NCBI GenBank assembly: GCA_002440825.1 | Contig: DJVH01000122.1 | Location: 1 to 44,882 of the forward strand | Direction of reading: 5' to 3' | DNA: 44,882 bases | From: Bacteriovoracaceae bacterium UBA6261 | Lineage (GTDB): Bacteria; Bdellovibrionota; Bacteriovoracia; Bacteriovoracales; Bacteriovoracaceae | Shown here: piece after piece, positions 25,283 to 32,700 of the stretch | How the letters are laid out: each line of letters starts with the position of its first letter | How positions within the stretch are numbered: the stretch's first letter is position 1 | Made by a program: the position numbers and the translations under genes | The notes under the pieces: generated by a model | What the model was told of the DNA's origin: nothing | What the model saw: only the letters and a program-made list of their open reading frames with translations | Databases searched by the model: none

Positions 25283-26038
25283 ATGATTCCTCGTTTAGGA
25301 GTGAATATTGACCACGTGGCGACTTTGAGACAAGCGCGCGGAGAAGAATACCCAAGCGTTGTTGATGCTGCTCAGGTTGCTTTATCAAACGGAGCTGACC
25401 AGATTACCATTCACTTGCGCGAAGACAGACGTCATATTCAAGATTACGATGTCGAAGCTGTTCGTCTTGTGACAAAAAGATTCGGAAAACCGCTCAATCT
25501 TGAAATGGGAGTGAATCCGGAAATTGTGGAGATTGCCATCGCTTCTACCCCGGAATGGATTTGTCTTGTTCCTGAAAAAAGAGAAGAGAAAACGACGGAA
25601 GGGGGACTGGATCTTCTGGATGATTCAAATTTTATTCGAGTTGAAGAAGCCGTTAAAAAATTAAAAAGCTCAATTAAAGACGTTAAAATTTCTTTGTTTC
25701 TTGAGGCCAAAATTGAAACACTTGTCCGCGCGAAAGAGCTTCCGGTCGATGCCGTGGAAATTCACACGGGCGAGTATGCTAAAGTATTTGCCAATGGTGA
25801 TGACGTTTCAAAATTTATCGAGCAGTACAAATCAGCGCGTGAATTTCTGATCAATCATAAAATTGCCTGCCATGCCGGTCATGGGTTGACAGACGAATCA
25901 GTAAAGCCTCTTCTTGAAAGTAAAATTTTTGAAGAATACAACATCGGTCACTGGATTATTTGCCATGCTCTTTTCAATGGATTGTCTTCAACAGTGAGAT
26001 CGCTTAAAAACACTTTTGAATCTTTTCCGCTAAAATAA
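25283..26038 (+). CDS. pdxJ: Pyridoxine 5'-phosphate synthase PdxJ
   Basis: Final ring-closing enzyme of the DXP-dependent vitamin B6 pathway; a TIM barrel of 251 residues. Signatures: LGVNIDHVATLRQAR at the N-terminus, ITIHLREDRRHIQD (42-55), NLEMGVNPE, CLVPEKREEKTTEGGLD (94-110), and HAGHGL near the C-terminus. TAAGGAG precedes the ATG, 9 bp after glmM, so it is cotranscribed. PLP is also the cofactor of the cysteine desulfurase at 27376. Confidence 0.97.
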   Translation: MIPRLGVNIDHVATLRQARGEEYPSVVDAAQVALSNGADQITIHLREDRRHIQDYDVEAVRLVTKRFGKPLNLEMGVNPEIVEIAIASTPEWICLVPEKREEKTTEGGLDLLDDSNFIRVEEAVKKLKSSIKDVKISLFLEAKIETLVRAKELPVDAVEIHTGEYAKVFANGDDVSKFIEQYKSAREFLINHKIACHAGHGLTDESVKPLLESKIFEEYNIGHWIICHALFNGLSSTVRSLKNTFESFPLK

Positions 26039-26050
26039 ATTTTCTCCTGG

Positions 26051-26482
26051 ATGCATATAATGAGTTTAGTTCGCGCGTGGAAAAAAGTTTTGGAATCCGA
26101 TCTGGCCAATATTGCCATCGAATTAAAAGAAGTCGTGCAACCTCCGTGCGTAATCATTCTCGACGGACCGGTGGGAGCAGGGAAGACGACTTTCACGCGC
26201 GCCTTTTTGGAAAAAGGTCAAACGGGAAGTCCGACTTACTCCATTATCAATGAACTTGAAAATATTGTTCATGCCGATCTCATGCGAATCGAGAAAAAAG
26301 AGGAACTGATTCATTTAGAAATTCCAATGTATCTTGATGAGAAAGATTATTTCTTAGTTGAGTGGGGAATGCCTTATCTTCATGAACTTCAAAAAATAGT
26401 CGGCGATGAATGGAAGTTTTATCAATTAAAGATTGAGATCGTGAACGAGAAAACTCGCCATTTTTTTCTTAACAAAATTTAA
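26051..26482 (+). CDS. tsaE: tRNA threonylcarbamoyladenosine biosynthesis ATPase TsaE
   Basis: 143 residues with P-loop GPVGAGKTTF (about 39-48), the SPTYSIINEL segment (58-67) typical of TsaE, and FLVEWGMPY, equivalent to the conserved E-W-P motif. TsaE supports the TsaB-TsaD complex in making t6A37. It lacks part of the usual upstream region and the C-terminal half is divergent, so sequence identity to well-known TsaE is moderate. ATG at 26060 is an equally possible start. It is the last gene of the operon; a 385-bp gap follows. Confidence 0.82.
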   Translation: MHIMSLVRAWKKVLESDLANIAIELKEVVQPPCVIILDGPVGAGKTTFTRAFLEKGQTGSPTYSIINELENIVHADLMRIEKKEELIHLEIPMYLDEKDYFLVEWGMPYLHELQKIVGDEWKFYQLKIEIVNEKTRHFFLNKI

Positions 26483-26867
26483 GAATGTTCTTTTCATCGG
26501 ACCACTTTTTTCAAAAACCAGAGGGCAAAAAAAGCCTACAAAAGTATTTCGATCGCACTTTTTTTAGTCAACAAAAAGGCAATGAATCAAGTGACCTAAT
26601 TCATCGGTTTTATTGAGGAATCTCGAGTTTACGACGCCTAAGATTACCTTAATTTCAACATCTTACAGTATAAATATTCCATTTTGATGATTGACTTCGT
26701 CCACAGTTGATTGTCATACTATTCTTGGTAGAAATAATTCTGAAGGAATTTAGAATTAGTTTCGTGAGGGCGCAAGGATTAGCGACTTCATTGTAGACGG
26801 CACACATTTTCTAAAGAATTTATCTAGACCAGGCCAGATCAATTGGATTTTTTATGGAGGAAGACCA
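26483..26867 (+). other. Intergenic region upstream of the Rrf2 regulator
   Basis: 385 bp without a credible ORF. It holds TTGACT at 26691 with weak -10 choices, TTGTCA at 26711 with AATAAT at 26733, and small inverted repeats: AAGAA-TG-TTCTT directly after tsaE, ATGAAT/ATTCAT near 26580-26604, and AATTCT/AGAATT at about 26736-26757. GGAGG lies 8 bases before the rrf2 ATG. No strong terminator for the tsaE operon was seen. A small RNA cannot be excluded. Confidence 0.4.
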
Positions 26868-27383
26868 ATGAGACTTACATCAAAAGGACGTTACGCAGTT
26901 AGAGCAATGTTAGACCTTACTACTCATTCAAATGGGAATCCGGTAAGACTACAAGAAATCTCAACAAGACAAAACATCTCTCTTCACTACCTAGAGCAAC
27001 TTTTCAGAAAGCTAAGAAATGGCCAAGCTGTAAAGTCAGTTAGAGGCCCAGGTGGTGGTTACGTTTTAGCTAGAAACATGGACCAAATTACTATTAAAGA
27101 CATTCTTGATTGTGTTGGTGAAAACATCAACCCAGCTCGCGATATCGTAGGGACTGAAGCAGAAGCAGCGAACTCTCTAGAGTTCCACCTTTCTAAAAAC
27201 TACTTCATGAACCTTGGTATCATCATGAAAGAATACCTTGCGACAACTTCACTAGGTGACCTAGTAAGAAAATCAAAAGAAACAGAAGCTGAAGCAGGAA
27301 TCGGTGGAAACGCTGAATCTCACAGCCAATCTGGTATTCTAACGTCTGCGATTAGAAATCCAATCGGAGAGATCAATCAGTAG
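26868..27383 (+). CDS. Rrf2-family transcription regulator without Fe-S cysteines
   Basis: 171 residues. The N-terminal winged helix has the Rrf2/IscR signature MRLTSKGRYAVRAMLDL, the SLHYLEQLFRKLR recognition region and RGPGGGYVLA. IscR uses three cysteines and a histidine at about 92-107 to hold [2Fe-2S]; here that stretch reads DIVGTEAEAANSLEFHLSK, with no cysteine (the only Cys is C82). The cofactor site is therefore lost or replaced. A low-complexity tail extends from about 138. Codon use (AGA, CCA, AAC, CTA, GGT) resembles rpsP and fusA in this window rather than its neighbours, suggesting a very abundant protein. It directly precedes a cysteine desulfurase, the usual iscR-iscS order. 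Confidence 0.9.
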   Translation: MRLTSKGRYAVRAMLDLTTHSNGNPVRLQEISTRQNISLHYLEQLFRKLRNGQAVKSVRGPGGGYVLARNMDQITIKDILDCVGENINPARDIVGTEAEAANSLEFHLSKNYFMNLGIIMKEYLATTSLGDLVRKSKETEAEAGIGGNAESHSQSGILTSAIRNPIGEINQ

Positions 27384-28551
27384 TCGTTTTTATTTCGATT
27401 ATAATGCAACCTCCCCGCTCTCTTCAAAGGTCATCGACTTTTTAAGAAGCGGGGAGTTTTTATTTCTTCATTCCAATCCGGCCTCACTTCATCAATCCGG
27501 AAAAAAATCCAGAAAGTATATCAACGAAACAACTCAATATCTTTTTGAAACGTTTCATTTGCCGTCTGCGGAGTTTGATCTTTTTTATCACTCGGGAGCA
27601 AGTGAAGGCATCAATACAATATTCAAAGGACTTGCCGTTGAGGCCTTCAAACAAAAAAAGAAATACAGTTTTTTCTTTTCTTCTGTGGATCACGCTTGCG
27701 TTTTTAACCTGAAAGAGACACTGGAAGTTTTTGGGCATGAAGTTTTTTATTTCGGTGTTGATTCCCAAGGGAATTTTGATCGCAATGAACTAATAAATAA
27801 AATGAATGAAAGGAAAGCTGAAGGTGATTCTCTCGCTTTCAATTTTACCTATATCAATAATGAAACTGGAATTGTCTGGCCGCTTGAAGAGGCCTTAGAG
27901 ATCAAAAACAAGACTGGTGCTTTTGTTCACGTCGATGCTGTTCAGCTCGTGGGAAAAATCGCCAACTGGGATCAATTGAATTCCGGTCTCGATTCCTACA
28001 CTTTTTCAGGTCATAAATTCGGCTCTCTTAAAGGACAGGGCTTTTCGTTTTTACGAAAAACTATTGTCGTCGCTCCACTTATCATTGGAGGAAGCCAACA
28101 GTCCGGCTTCAGAGCGGGAACAGAGAATGCTGCTGCCGTTTATAGCTTAAAACTTGCTCTTGAAGATCTCAAGGCCAACTTTAATCCGACAGAGCTAGCT
28201 GATGCGAAGGCATACATTGAAAAGAACATTGCAGCGCTCTTGAAAGAAAAGGGTGAAATAGTCGGTTATAAAAATCCTCACCGCAACCTGAATACTCTTT
28301 TTATCATGCTTAAAGGGCTCAAAGCAGAAATGGTTAGCGCTCGCTTCGATTTATTGGGAATGGACGTTTCTACGGGCTCTGCTTGCTCGTCAGGAGTGAT
28401 TAAAGAAAATCGCATCCTGATGAACATGGGATACGATAAAGACGATTCAAAATCGGGAATACGTTTTTCTTTCTCTCCATTTATGAACCGCAATGAAGCC
28501 GAAATTTATTTAAAAAAAATTGAATCGGCCCTGTCGCAACTCTTAAAATAA
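27376..28551 (+). CDS. Cysteine desulfurase (NifS/IscS-like), non-AUG start
   Basis: PLP enzyme that takes sulfur from cysteine for Fe-S clusters. Family blocks: FYFDYNATSPLSS at the start, LFYHSGASEGIN, NNETGIVWP, HVDAVQLVGK, PLP lysine in SGHKFGSLKG, SGFRAGTENAA and the catalytic Cys in STGSACSSG. The homologous N-terminus begins at about 27385, but the frame from TAA at 27340 to the TTG at 27559 has no ATG, GTG or TTG. The best choice is ATC at 27376, 6 bases after GGAG and overlapping the rrf2 stop (391 residues); CTG at 27346 is the alternative. A terminator-like hairpin lies within codons 12-27. A single-base assembly error, or a +1 shift from rrf2, could also explain the missing start. 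Confidence 0.87.
   Translation: MSSRFYFDYNATSPLSSKVIDFLRSGEFLFLHSNPASLHQSGKKSRKYINETTQYLFETFHLPSAEFDLFYHSGASEGINTIFKGLAVEAFKQKKKYSFFFSSVDHACVFNLKETLEVFGHEVFYFGVDSQGNFDRNELINKMNERKAEGDSLAFNFTYINNETGIVWPLEEALEIKNKTGAFVHVDAVQLVGKIANWDQLNSGLDSYTFSGHKFGSLKGQGFSFLRKTIVVAPLIIGGSQQSGFRAGTENAAAVYSLKLALEDLKANFNPTELADAKAYIEKNIAALLKEKGEIVGYKNPHRNLNTLFIMLKGLKAEMVSARFDLLGMDVSTGSACSSGVIKENRILMNMGYDKDDSKSGIRFSFSPFMNRNEAEIYLKKIESALSQLLK
27411..27465 (+). terminator. Terminator-like hairpin inside the start of the cysteine desulfurase gene
   Basis: CTCCCCGC (27411-27418) and GCGGGGAG (27449-27456) form a perfect 8-bp GC-rich stem, extended inward by TCTT/AAGA after a small bulge, with TTTTTATTTC following. 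It lies 28 bp after the rrf2 stop. It could terminate most rrf2 transcripts and act as an attenuator for iscS and the genes beyond. Confidence 0.6.
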
Positions 28552-28566
28552 ATCTAAACTTTTAGA

Positions 28567-29304
28567 ATGAAATATTTTCAAATTGAAGAAGGATCTTCTT
28601 TAAAAATTACTCTCAATCGACCAGAGACAGGCAATGCCTTTCATCACGAAATGATTTTGGAGATGACCGATCTTTTCAAAAAAATAAATGCCGATCCGAA
28701 ATATAAAATGATTTTTTTAGCGGGATCAGGAAAGCATTTCTGTACCGGGGCCGATCTGAACTGGATGAGTAGTGCAGAGACCATTTCCCCGGAAGAAAAT
28801 GTGCATCAGATGGAAGATCTCATGAAGATGTATAAGTCTATTGCGACTTGTCCGCTTCCCTTGATCACTTATGTTCACGGAGCTGCCTACGGCGGTGGCA
28901 TCGGTCTTTGTTCATTGAGCGATTATGTTATAGCAGACAGGGATAGTCTTTTTTGTCTGTCTGAAATGAAATATGGTCTGCTTCCCGGCGCACTCACCCC
29001 GTTTCTATTGACCAAAATTGGCAAAACGCAGTTTATGAAACTGGCCCTGGAGGCGAATCCATTTGACAGCGATAAAGCGCTTTCACTGGGACTCATCACT
29101 GAGATTGGGGATAAAAAACATGCACAAGATTGTTTAAAAAAATTTGAAGCATGGCCCGCGATCTCCTTAAAAAATTTAAAAAAGTCGGTCCAGTTGTTCA
29201 GCGATGATATTACTGAAGGCTTTGAAAAATTAAAATACCTGTCTGCTGAATGCCGAAGCGATAAAGAAGTGCTTGAGCTTACAAAAACATTCAGGAAAAA
29301 ATGA
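28567..29304 (+). CDS. Enoyl-CoA hydratase/isomerase family protein (crotonase)
   Basis: 245 residues. Crotonase fold with HFCTGADLNWM (the first oxyanion-hole segment; GADLNWM is typical of methylglutaconyl-CoA hydratases), AAYGGGIGL (second oxyanion-hole segment) and CLSEMKYGLLPG carrying the catalytic Glu. It could hydrate or dehydrate a branched or polyketide-derived acyl-CoA. Its stop overlaps the ATG of the type III PKS by 4 bp (ATGA), so the two are translationally coupled. DpgB/DpgD crotonases assist the type III PKS DpgA in making 3,5-dihydroxyphenylacetyl-CoA, a precedent for such a pair; whether this is the same reaction is inference. Confidence 0.87.
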   Translation: MKYFQIEEGSSLKITLNRPETGNAFHHEMILEMTDLFKKINADPKYKMIFLAGSGKHFCTGADLNWMSSAETISPEENVHQMEDLMKMYKSIATCPLPLITYVHGAAYGGGIGLCSLSDYVIADRDSLFCLSEMKYGLLPGALTPFLLTKIGKTQFMKLALEANPFDSDKALSLGLITEIGDKKHAQDCLKKFEAWPAISLKNLKKSVQLFSDDITEGFEKLKYLSAECRSDKEVLELTKTFRKK

Positions 29305-30353
29305 AAAAGTTGAAGACCAAAATTCTCCAGGTGGCCACCTCTGTTCCTGAACATCAGTTCAGTCAGTCGGAAATTGCTTCCTTGATGGGAATTCAAGAAC
29401 CGAAAGGGCTTCGTTTTTTCGAGCATGGACATGTTAAAACGCGCCATCTTCTTTTACCGAAAAATTTTGGTGGACGTCTCCTGGAAGAAACACCTGAAGA
29501 GTTGCGGGAAAAATTTCTTTCGAATGCGACCAGGCTCATTGATAAGGCCCTTGTCGAAGCTTTGGAAAAAGCGGGACTTCAAAAATCTGATGTGGAATTT
29601 ATCACATGTGTAACATCCACATCTTTTCTTGTCCCTTCTCTCAGCGCTTACGTATTGGAAGATCTTCATTTAAATGAGAACACACAACGTATAGATATTG
29701 TCGGCATGGGATGCAATGCCGGTTTGAATGGCTTAAATGCAGTGACGAATTGGTGCCATTCTCATCCTGGAAAATTAGGAGTGTTGATTTGTTGTGAACT
29801 CTGTTCCTGCATTTATTCGATTGAAGAAACTGAAAATGCAGCGCTGGTTAACAGCCTCTTTGGCGATGGCATTGCTGTTTGTCTGATGAAAAATGAGGCA
29901 CGATCTGATTCACCGGAAGTTCTTGATTATCAGGGACATCTCATTTCGCACACTCTTCCGCTTCTTCGTTTTGACTGGCATGCGGAAAAAGGGCGATATT
30001 CTTTTTTCGTCGACAAAAAAACTCCCGAAGCTCTGGCCTCCGCCATTGAGAAACCGTTCAGGGCGCTTCTGGAACGAAACGGTCTACAAAAATCTGATAT
30101 TGCCCATTACATTGTTCATTCCGGAGGCGCGGCCATTCTGGATTCACTGGAAAGAAAGCTTGGGCTGAAAAAAACATCTTTTCGTCATACAAGATCTGTT
30201 CTGGAAAATTTTGGGAATATTTCCAGTGGTAGTTTCCTTTTTAGTTTTAAAAAACTCATCGAAGAAAACAAGGTTGCCAGCGGTGATTACGGCGTCATGA
30301 TCACTATGGGACCCGGACTGTCGATTGAAATGGCTCTTTTAAAGTGGCCATAA
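29301..30353 (+). CDS. Type III polyketide synthase (chalcone synthase-like)
   Basis: 350 residues, normal length for the family. The catalytic triad is complete: Cys138 in GMGCNAGL, His273 in YIVHSGGAAILD and Asn306 in ENFGNISSG. The C-terminal GPGLSIEMALL matches the GFGPG loop of chalcone synthases. These features separate it from FabH, whose Cys/His/Asn spacing and C-terminus differ. Such enzymes extend a CoA starter with malonyl-CoA and cyclise the chain to a pyrone or phenol. It is coupled to the crotonase and ends directly against the stop codon of the convergent monooxygenase gene. Confidence 0.88.
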   Translation: MKKLKTKILQVATSVPEHQFSQSEIASLMGIQEPKGLRFFEHGHVKTRHLLLPKNFGGRLLEETPEELREKFLSNATRLIDKALVEALEKAGLQKSDVEFITCVTSTSFLVPSLSAYVLEDLHLNENTQRIDIVGMGCNAGLNGLNAVTNWCHSHPGKLGVLICCELCSCIYSIEETENAALVNSLFGDGIAVCLMKNEARSDSPEVLDYQGHLISHTLPLLRFDWHAEKGRYSFFVDKKTPEALASAIEKPFRALLERNGLQKSDIAHYIVHSGGAAILDSLERKLGLKKTSFRHTRSVLENFGNISSGSFLFSFKKLIEENKVASGDYGVMITMGPGLSIEMALLKWP

Positions 30354-31337
30354 TTAATTTTTAGTGGATCTGATAATTTCCAGAATTTTTTTGACATGAC
30401 CTGCCTCTTCGGGAACAAAATCCAGAATAAAAAACTTATATCCAAGATTGCCATAGGCGCGAATCCTGTCGGCCACTTCCTGATATGTACCAACGACAAA
30501 AGGAGAAGAGCACCAGAAATTGGTCATGGGTTTTAAATAAAAATCAGCTCGTTCTTGAGAGTTATTCGCAATATAATTTTTAAACCATCTGTTCCATGGT
30601 GTAGAACTATTGGCCAGTGAAAGATGAAAAAGCATTTCGCCTTTTCGATCATCGGGATAGAGGCGCTTCATTTCCTTTAAGGCCTCTTCACGCGTCTCAC
30701 GGGCACAGACACCAATCCCCAGACCGCAATTTTGAGTTGTCGCAGCTGGCATTTCTTCAAGAGGACGGATGCTTTGGACAAAATGAGCTTCTTTACAGGT
30801 ATTCAGAGCGCTCATCTGTGAACCGGATACAAAGAAATCAAATTTTTCAAATGTATACTTGGGAAAGACTTCGGCCGGTTCCACTGTGTAAAATGAACCG
30901 GAATGTGTTTTTTTATCCTGATTGATGAGCGACTGCATCGACTGAAAGAAATCAATAAGACGTTCACTTCTTTCTTCGAACGTCAGATCATCCTTTAAGC
31001 TTTTCAGTTCACTGAAAAAAGAGCCTGTGACCAGGTTGATGGCAATTTTACTTTTATAAAGATGTTTTAGTGAAATGATTTTTTTTACCACATGCAAAGG
31101 ATGTTGATAAAACGGGTTCACCGCAACCAGTGGTGAATAAGCGGAACTGATTTCCATTCCACGTTGGGCAAGAACCCAGGGATCCATTCTCTTATCACCG
31201 ATTGTCATCAGGGTATATTTAAACTGCATATCTGTGCTGTATTTGACAACATCTTCCAGCGATTTTCTATAATCAAAATCTGTGCTTTGGCGATCGTTTG
31301 GTGGAAACACATTCACAAAAAAAAGTTCATTTCCCAT
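30354..31337 (-). CDS. Luciferase-like FMN-dependent monooxygenase (SsuD-like)
   Basis: 327 residues, bacterial luciferase TIM-barrel family. SsuD-type landmarks: an N-terminal beta strand with substrate His/Asn region, SPLVAVNPFYQHP (68-80), the INLVTGSF phosphate/FMN segment (about 100-107), DFFVSGSQ and the C-terminal GTYQEVADRIRAYGNLGYKFFILD. It should use reduced flavin and O2 to hydroxylate or oxidatively cleave a substrate. No reductase partner is nearby. It is the last gene of the ACP-ligase-MBOAT operon, 4 bp after the MBOAT gene, which argues that its substrate is the carrier-bound or transferred acyl group rather than alkanesulfonate. Confidence 0.85.
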   Translation of the reverse strand: MGNELFFVNVFPPNDRQSTDFDYRKSLEDVVKYSTDMQFKYTLMTIGDKRMDPWVLAQRGMEISSAYSPLVAVNPFYQHPLHVVKKIISLKHLYKSKIAINLVTGSFFSELKSLKDDLTFEERSERLIDFFQSMQSLINQDKKTHSGSFYTVEPAEVFPKYTFEKFDFFVSGSQMSALNTCKEAHFVQSIRPLEEMPAATTQNCGLGIGVCARETREEALKEMKRLYPDDRKGEMLFHLSLANSSTPWNRWFKNYIANNSQERADFYLKPMTNFWCSSPFVVGTYQEVADRIRAYGNLGYKFFILDFVPEEAGHVKKILEIIRSTKN

Positions 31338-31341
31338 AGTT

Positions 31342-32700
31342 TTAAATCCTGAAGTAGGCCGGAGGAAGCGTAATGTCTTCCAGAAAAATATTAAAATTCA
31401 AACCGGCGATAAAAGAAATGAGCAGTATCACTAAAAGAAGCACTTTTAATTGTTTTTGAAGATTCACTGGCCAGTCGACCCCGCGCTTTTCAATTGTGTA
31501 ATCGTAACAAAAAAGAAGAAGCAGAAACAGAAAAAGCGAGCTACTCAGTTCTCCAAACAATGGCGATGGAAGAGCAAAATGGGCAGACCAGAGTTTCGGT
31601 TGGCGAAAAATATGATCGAGAATCCTGAAAGAATTTATTCTCTGAAAAATACCGTTCCCGACAGTAATGCAAAAAACAAAGAAAAAACCTGACCACTTGT
31701 TTTTTTTCTTTTTGTTGAAATGGTTATAGCCAATAATGATCAATCCATTAAAAAGACCAAAAAAGATCCAGTTGAATGTAAGTCCGTGCCAAAGGCCTAC
31801 GAGCAAAAAGGAAAAAAGAAGGATCCAGTTTGGATGGATTTTTCGACCAAACTTGAGCATGGCCGGAAACGAAATATAATCGCGGATCCACGTTCCAAGA
31901 GTGATATTCCACCGCTGCCAATAATCATTGGGATTTTTGGCAAAATAAAAAGGTGTAAAGTTGACAGGAAGACTAATGCCCAGACAGCGTGCAATACCTC
32001 TTCCCATGTCACAATAACTGGAAAAATCAACATAGGCCTGAAGTGTTCCGCTGAGACCTAAAGCGATCAGATAGAAAGCATTGATTCTGGCGGAAGCCGC
32101 AACAAAAACGCTGTTTAAAGAAATAAGACTTTTAGAGAGGAAAAAATATTTGCAAAATCCGACTGAGAAAATAAGCAGGCCATCCAGACAATTTTCAAAA
32201 GAAAAGAGGTTCTCCTTTTTCAATTGCTGAAAAAAATCCTTTCCTCTCATTATGGGACCACCAATCAGTTCAGGAAAGAAAACCGGAAAGAGTGAAAAAT
32301 CAACAAAACTGTCTTTAAACTCATGTTCGGGATTTCGCCACAGATCAATAATATGCCCAATGTGCATGAACATAAAAAAACTTATTCCATACGGTGTTTT
32401 AAAAGACAAATTGAGGAGTGTGGCCGATTTTAAATAAGCAAAGAATAGAAGATTTAAAACGAGTAACAGAGAAAAAAAGCCATTTCGCTGAGTGATGTTT
32501 TTTTTGAAAATTAAGGAAAGACTCAAAAAATTAAATAAAGAAATGGAAAAGAAAAGCACCGCCCAAGTCCATTGCCATGAGATTAGCCAGGCTAGACTGG
32601 ATAGAAGCAGCCAATATTTTCTATAATCGGATTTTAAAAACGCAAAAACCAAAATGACAAAGGCCGAAAAGAATAAAAAAGGAACCGAAGAATAAATCAT
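31342..32700 (-). CDS. MBOAT O-acyltransferase (DltB/AlgI-like)
   Basis: 452 residues with about 11-13 membrane helices. MBOAT blocks of the DltB/AlgI group: YGISFFMFMHIGHIIDLWR (104-122), FPELIGGP (142-149), AYVDFSSYCDMGRGIA (222-237), DYWQRWNITLGTWIRDYISFP (259-279) and catalytic His305 in GLWHG. The partner residue N265 stands where AlgI has His, as in many other MBOATs. These proteins move acyl groups from a cytoplasmic donor to an outer acceptor. It overlaps the upstream ligase by 4 bp. The region is visibly AT-rich with many lysine/phenylalanine codons. Confidence 0.92.
   Translation of the reverse strand: MIYSSVPFLFFSAFVILVFAFLKSDYRKYWLLLSSLAWLISWQWTWAVLFFSISLFNFLSLSLIFKKNITQRNGFFSLLLVLNLLFFAYLKSATLLNLSFKTPYGISFFMFMHIGHIIDLWRNPEHEFKDSFVDFSLFPVFFPELIGGPIMRGKDFFQQLKKENLFSFENCLDGLLIFSVGFCKYFFLSKSLISLNSVFVAASARINAFYLIALGLSGTLQAYVDFSSYCDMGRGIARCLGISLPVNFTPFYFAKNPNDYWQRWNITLGTWIRDYISFPAMLKFGRKIHPNWILLFSFLLVGLWHGLTFNWIFFGLFNGLIIIGYNHFNKKKKNKWSGFFFVFCITVGNGIFQRINSFRILDHIFRQPKLWSAHFALPSPLFGELSSSLFLFLLLLFCYDYTIEKRGVDWPVNLQKQLKVLLLVILLISFIAGLNFNIFLEDITLPPAYFRI

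Noticed and set aside
28923..29447. 174-residue minus-strand ORF across the crotonase/PKS junction
   Set aside because: Antisense to two clear enzymes; composition is the complement of their codons.
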